Under the pieces are notes generated by a model. It ran no database searches. It saw nothing but the letters and a program-made list of their open reading frames with translations, and had not been told where the DNA came from. The position numbers and the translations under genes were made by a program. This document shows, piece after piece, positions 5,752 to 6,316 of a stretch of 6,316 nucleotides of DNA (positions are counted from its first letter, which is position 1; each line of letters starts with the position of its first letter). The stretch is from DATFGK01 sp046712825 (GTDB taxonomy: Bacteria > Actinomycetota > AC-67). Location: assembly GCA_046712825.1 (NCBI GenBank), contig JBKKCR010000268.1, forward strand, positions 1 to 6,316. The letters are read 5' to 3'.

Positions 5752-5865
5752 GACGGCGGCGGGGCGTACCGCTTCAAGGTCGCTCGATCTCGCGGAGGAT
5801 GTCTTCCGGCACGTTGCCGCCGACGTGGCAGAGTCTATGAGTCCCGAAGCGCAGAGCGCGGCTCG
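5752..5865. other. Intergenic region between convergent nusB and nucleotidyltransferase genes
   Basis: These 114 bases separate two convergent genes, where transcription should end from both sides. I see no hairpin followed by a T-run. Two weak GC stems exist: CGCCG/CGGCG (5739-5743 with 5754-5758), overlapping the nusB stop, and CGGCA/TGCCG (5807-5811 with 5815-5819) with a three-base loop. Either could contribute to termination, but both are short. On the minus strand most of the region is open as a possible 31-codon ORF. Confidence 0.4.
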
Positions 5866-5869
5866 TCAT
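5774..5869 (-). CDS. Possible 31-residue ORF overlapping the nucleotidyltransferase stop
   Basis: On the minus strand an ATG at 5869-5867 overlaps the nucleotidyltransferase stop as ATGA, the same coupling geometry used by aroK-aroB in this window. The frame runs 31 codons to TGA at 5776-5774. The product contains VGGNVPEDILREIERP, which looks like the amphipathic, acidic/basic helical end of a real protein, and its second half is almost entirely G/C at third positions. A weak GGA lies upstream of the ATG. I do not recognise the family. It could be a genuine small protein, the remnant of a larger gene's 3' end, or chance in GC-rich sequence. Without homologues this stays tentative. Confidence 0.25.
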   Translation of the reverse strand: MTSRALRFGTHRLCHVGGNVPEDILREIERP

Positions 5870-6316
5870 CGCCGTTTCCGGACATCGACGCTCTCCCCGG
5901 CGCCGGCGAAAAGGGTCAGCCCGTTGCGTGGCCGAACGGCGTCGATGAGGCGCTCATCGCTCATGACGTGGACCTCCGGCCACAGAACGGTTCGCTCGAT
6001 CGATCCATCGACCACTGCGCCGCTCCCGATGACGTTGTGGCCGCCCGACGCCGCCATGTTCGCGGCGTGATAATCGGCCAGCGTCCCGCAGTCGAAGAAA
6101 GGGGCTTCGCTGACGACGAGATCGAGACGGCCGGCCTCGGCCGCTTGCGCCCAGCAGACCTCATAGAGCCCACCGGGCTCGGGCTCGAGCTTCGACACGT
6201 CAGACCACGGCATCAGCGCCGTTCCGCTGTAGCGGAGGGCGCCGAAGTCGCCACGCTTAGGGTCGAGCACGCACAGCAGACGGATGCTCGTGCGGTCCCA
6301 TGTTGCGAGGAAGTCG
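5866..6316 (-). CDS. Sugar nucleotidyltransferase (NDP-sugar pyrophosphorylase family), C-terminal part, 5' end outside window
   Basis: The reading frame is open from the window edge (DFLATWDRTSIRLLCVLDPK...) to TGA at 5868-5866, about 150 codons, so the N-terminus with the GGxGTRLxPLT-type nucleotide-binding loop lies beyond the window. A GTG at 6270 is internal and not the true start. The visible part fits the end of the catalytic domain: GALRYSGTALMPWSDVSKL, LYEVCW, and FFDCGTLADYHAANM, whose Asp-Cys-Gly-Thr corresponds to the D(V/I/C)GT metal/sugar-phosphate site. It is followed by a short left-handed beta-helix-like segment (HNVIGSGAVVDGSIERTVLWPEVHV) and the DERLIDAVR ending common in bacterial mannose-1-phosphate guanylyltransferase/NDP-sugar synthases. 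A 15-20 residue basic tail (GAGESVDVRKRR) follows the usual end. Such enzymes make activated sugars from a sugar phosphate and an NTP; nucleotide and sugar specificity cannot be read from this part. It is convergent with nusB and unrelated to the aro operon. Confidence 0.8.
   Translation of the reverse strand, partial: DFLATWDRTSIRLLCVLDPKRGDFGALRYSGTALMPWSDVSKLEPEPGGLYEVCWAQAAEAGRLDLVVSEAPFFDCGTLADYHAANMAASGGHNVIGSGAVVDGSIERTVLWPEVHVMSDERLIDAVRPRNGLTLFAGAGESVDVRKRR

Noticed and set aside
5739..5758. CGCCG/CGGCG stem after nusB as a Rho-independent terminator
   Set aside because: Five pairs with a ten-base loop and no following T-run; noted only within the intergenic entry.
5825..6070. Plus-strand 81-codon ORF opposite the nucleotidyltransferase
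   Set aside because: Antisense to recognisable nucleotidyltransferase sequence; Ser/Arg/Pro-rich with no motif or ribosome-binding site.

Overview
The window is a compact, GC-rich stretch of bacterial chromosome. It carries eight co-oriented plus-strand housekeeping genes, then a convergent minus-strand gene cut by the right edge. High GC at third codon positions, GTG starts, ATGA/GTGA stop-start overlaps, and an EF-P and NusB of actinobacterial look all point to the Actinomycetota. Within them a deep-branching or uncultured lineage seems likeliest, because the EF-P loop differs from the usual actinobacterial form and the gene order departs slightly from the textbook cluster. The assignment rests on sequence character only; no search was run.

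Layout: a short upstream region with a TANNNT-type -10 element (33-42), then aroC chorismate synthase (49-1212), aroK shikimate kinase (1227-1733), aroB 3-dehydroquinate synthase (1730-2815), aroQ type II 3-dehydroquinase (2812-3282), an M24 aminopeptidase P/prolidase-like enzyme (3300-4361), a small VOC/glyoxalase-fold protein (4364-4771), efp elongation factor P (4792-5352) and nusB (5362-5751). On the minus strand a sugar nucleotidyltransferase C-terminal part runs from the window edge (6316) to 5866, possibly followed by a 31-codon ORF overlapping its stop (5774-5869).

The first four genes supply four of the seven shikimate-pathway steps: AroB (step 2), AroQ (step 3), AroK (step 5) and AroC (step 7). 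AroE, AroA and the DAHP synthase must lie elsewhere. The order aroC-aroK-aroB-aroQ-pepP-efp-nusB is a known conserved arrangement in Gram-positive bacteria; the VOC gene between pepP and efp is the non-canonical member. All junctions within the plus-strand run are overlapping or at most 20 bases long, so polycistronic transcription is likely. A second start just before efp, carrying the same CCGGTA(A/G)(G/A)AT element seen before aroC, suggests a separate promoter for efp-nusB. Both elements sit so close to their ATG that the mRNAs may be leaderless.

I see no mobile element, CRISPR array, tRNA/rRNA, phage gene or evidently novel system. The points worth a second look are small: paired putative leaderless promoters, hairpins over ribosome-binding sites at two gene junctions, a PGKGQ rather than PGKGP loop in EF-P, the inserted VOC gene, and the tiny ORF after the nucleotidyltransferase.
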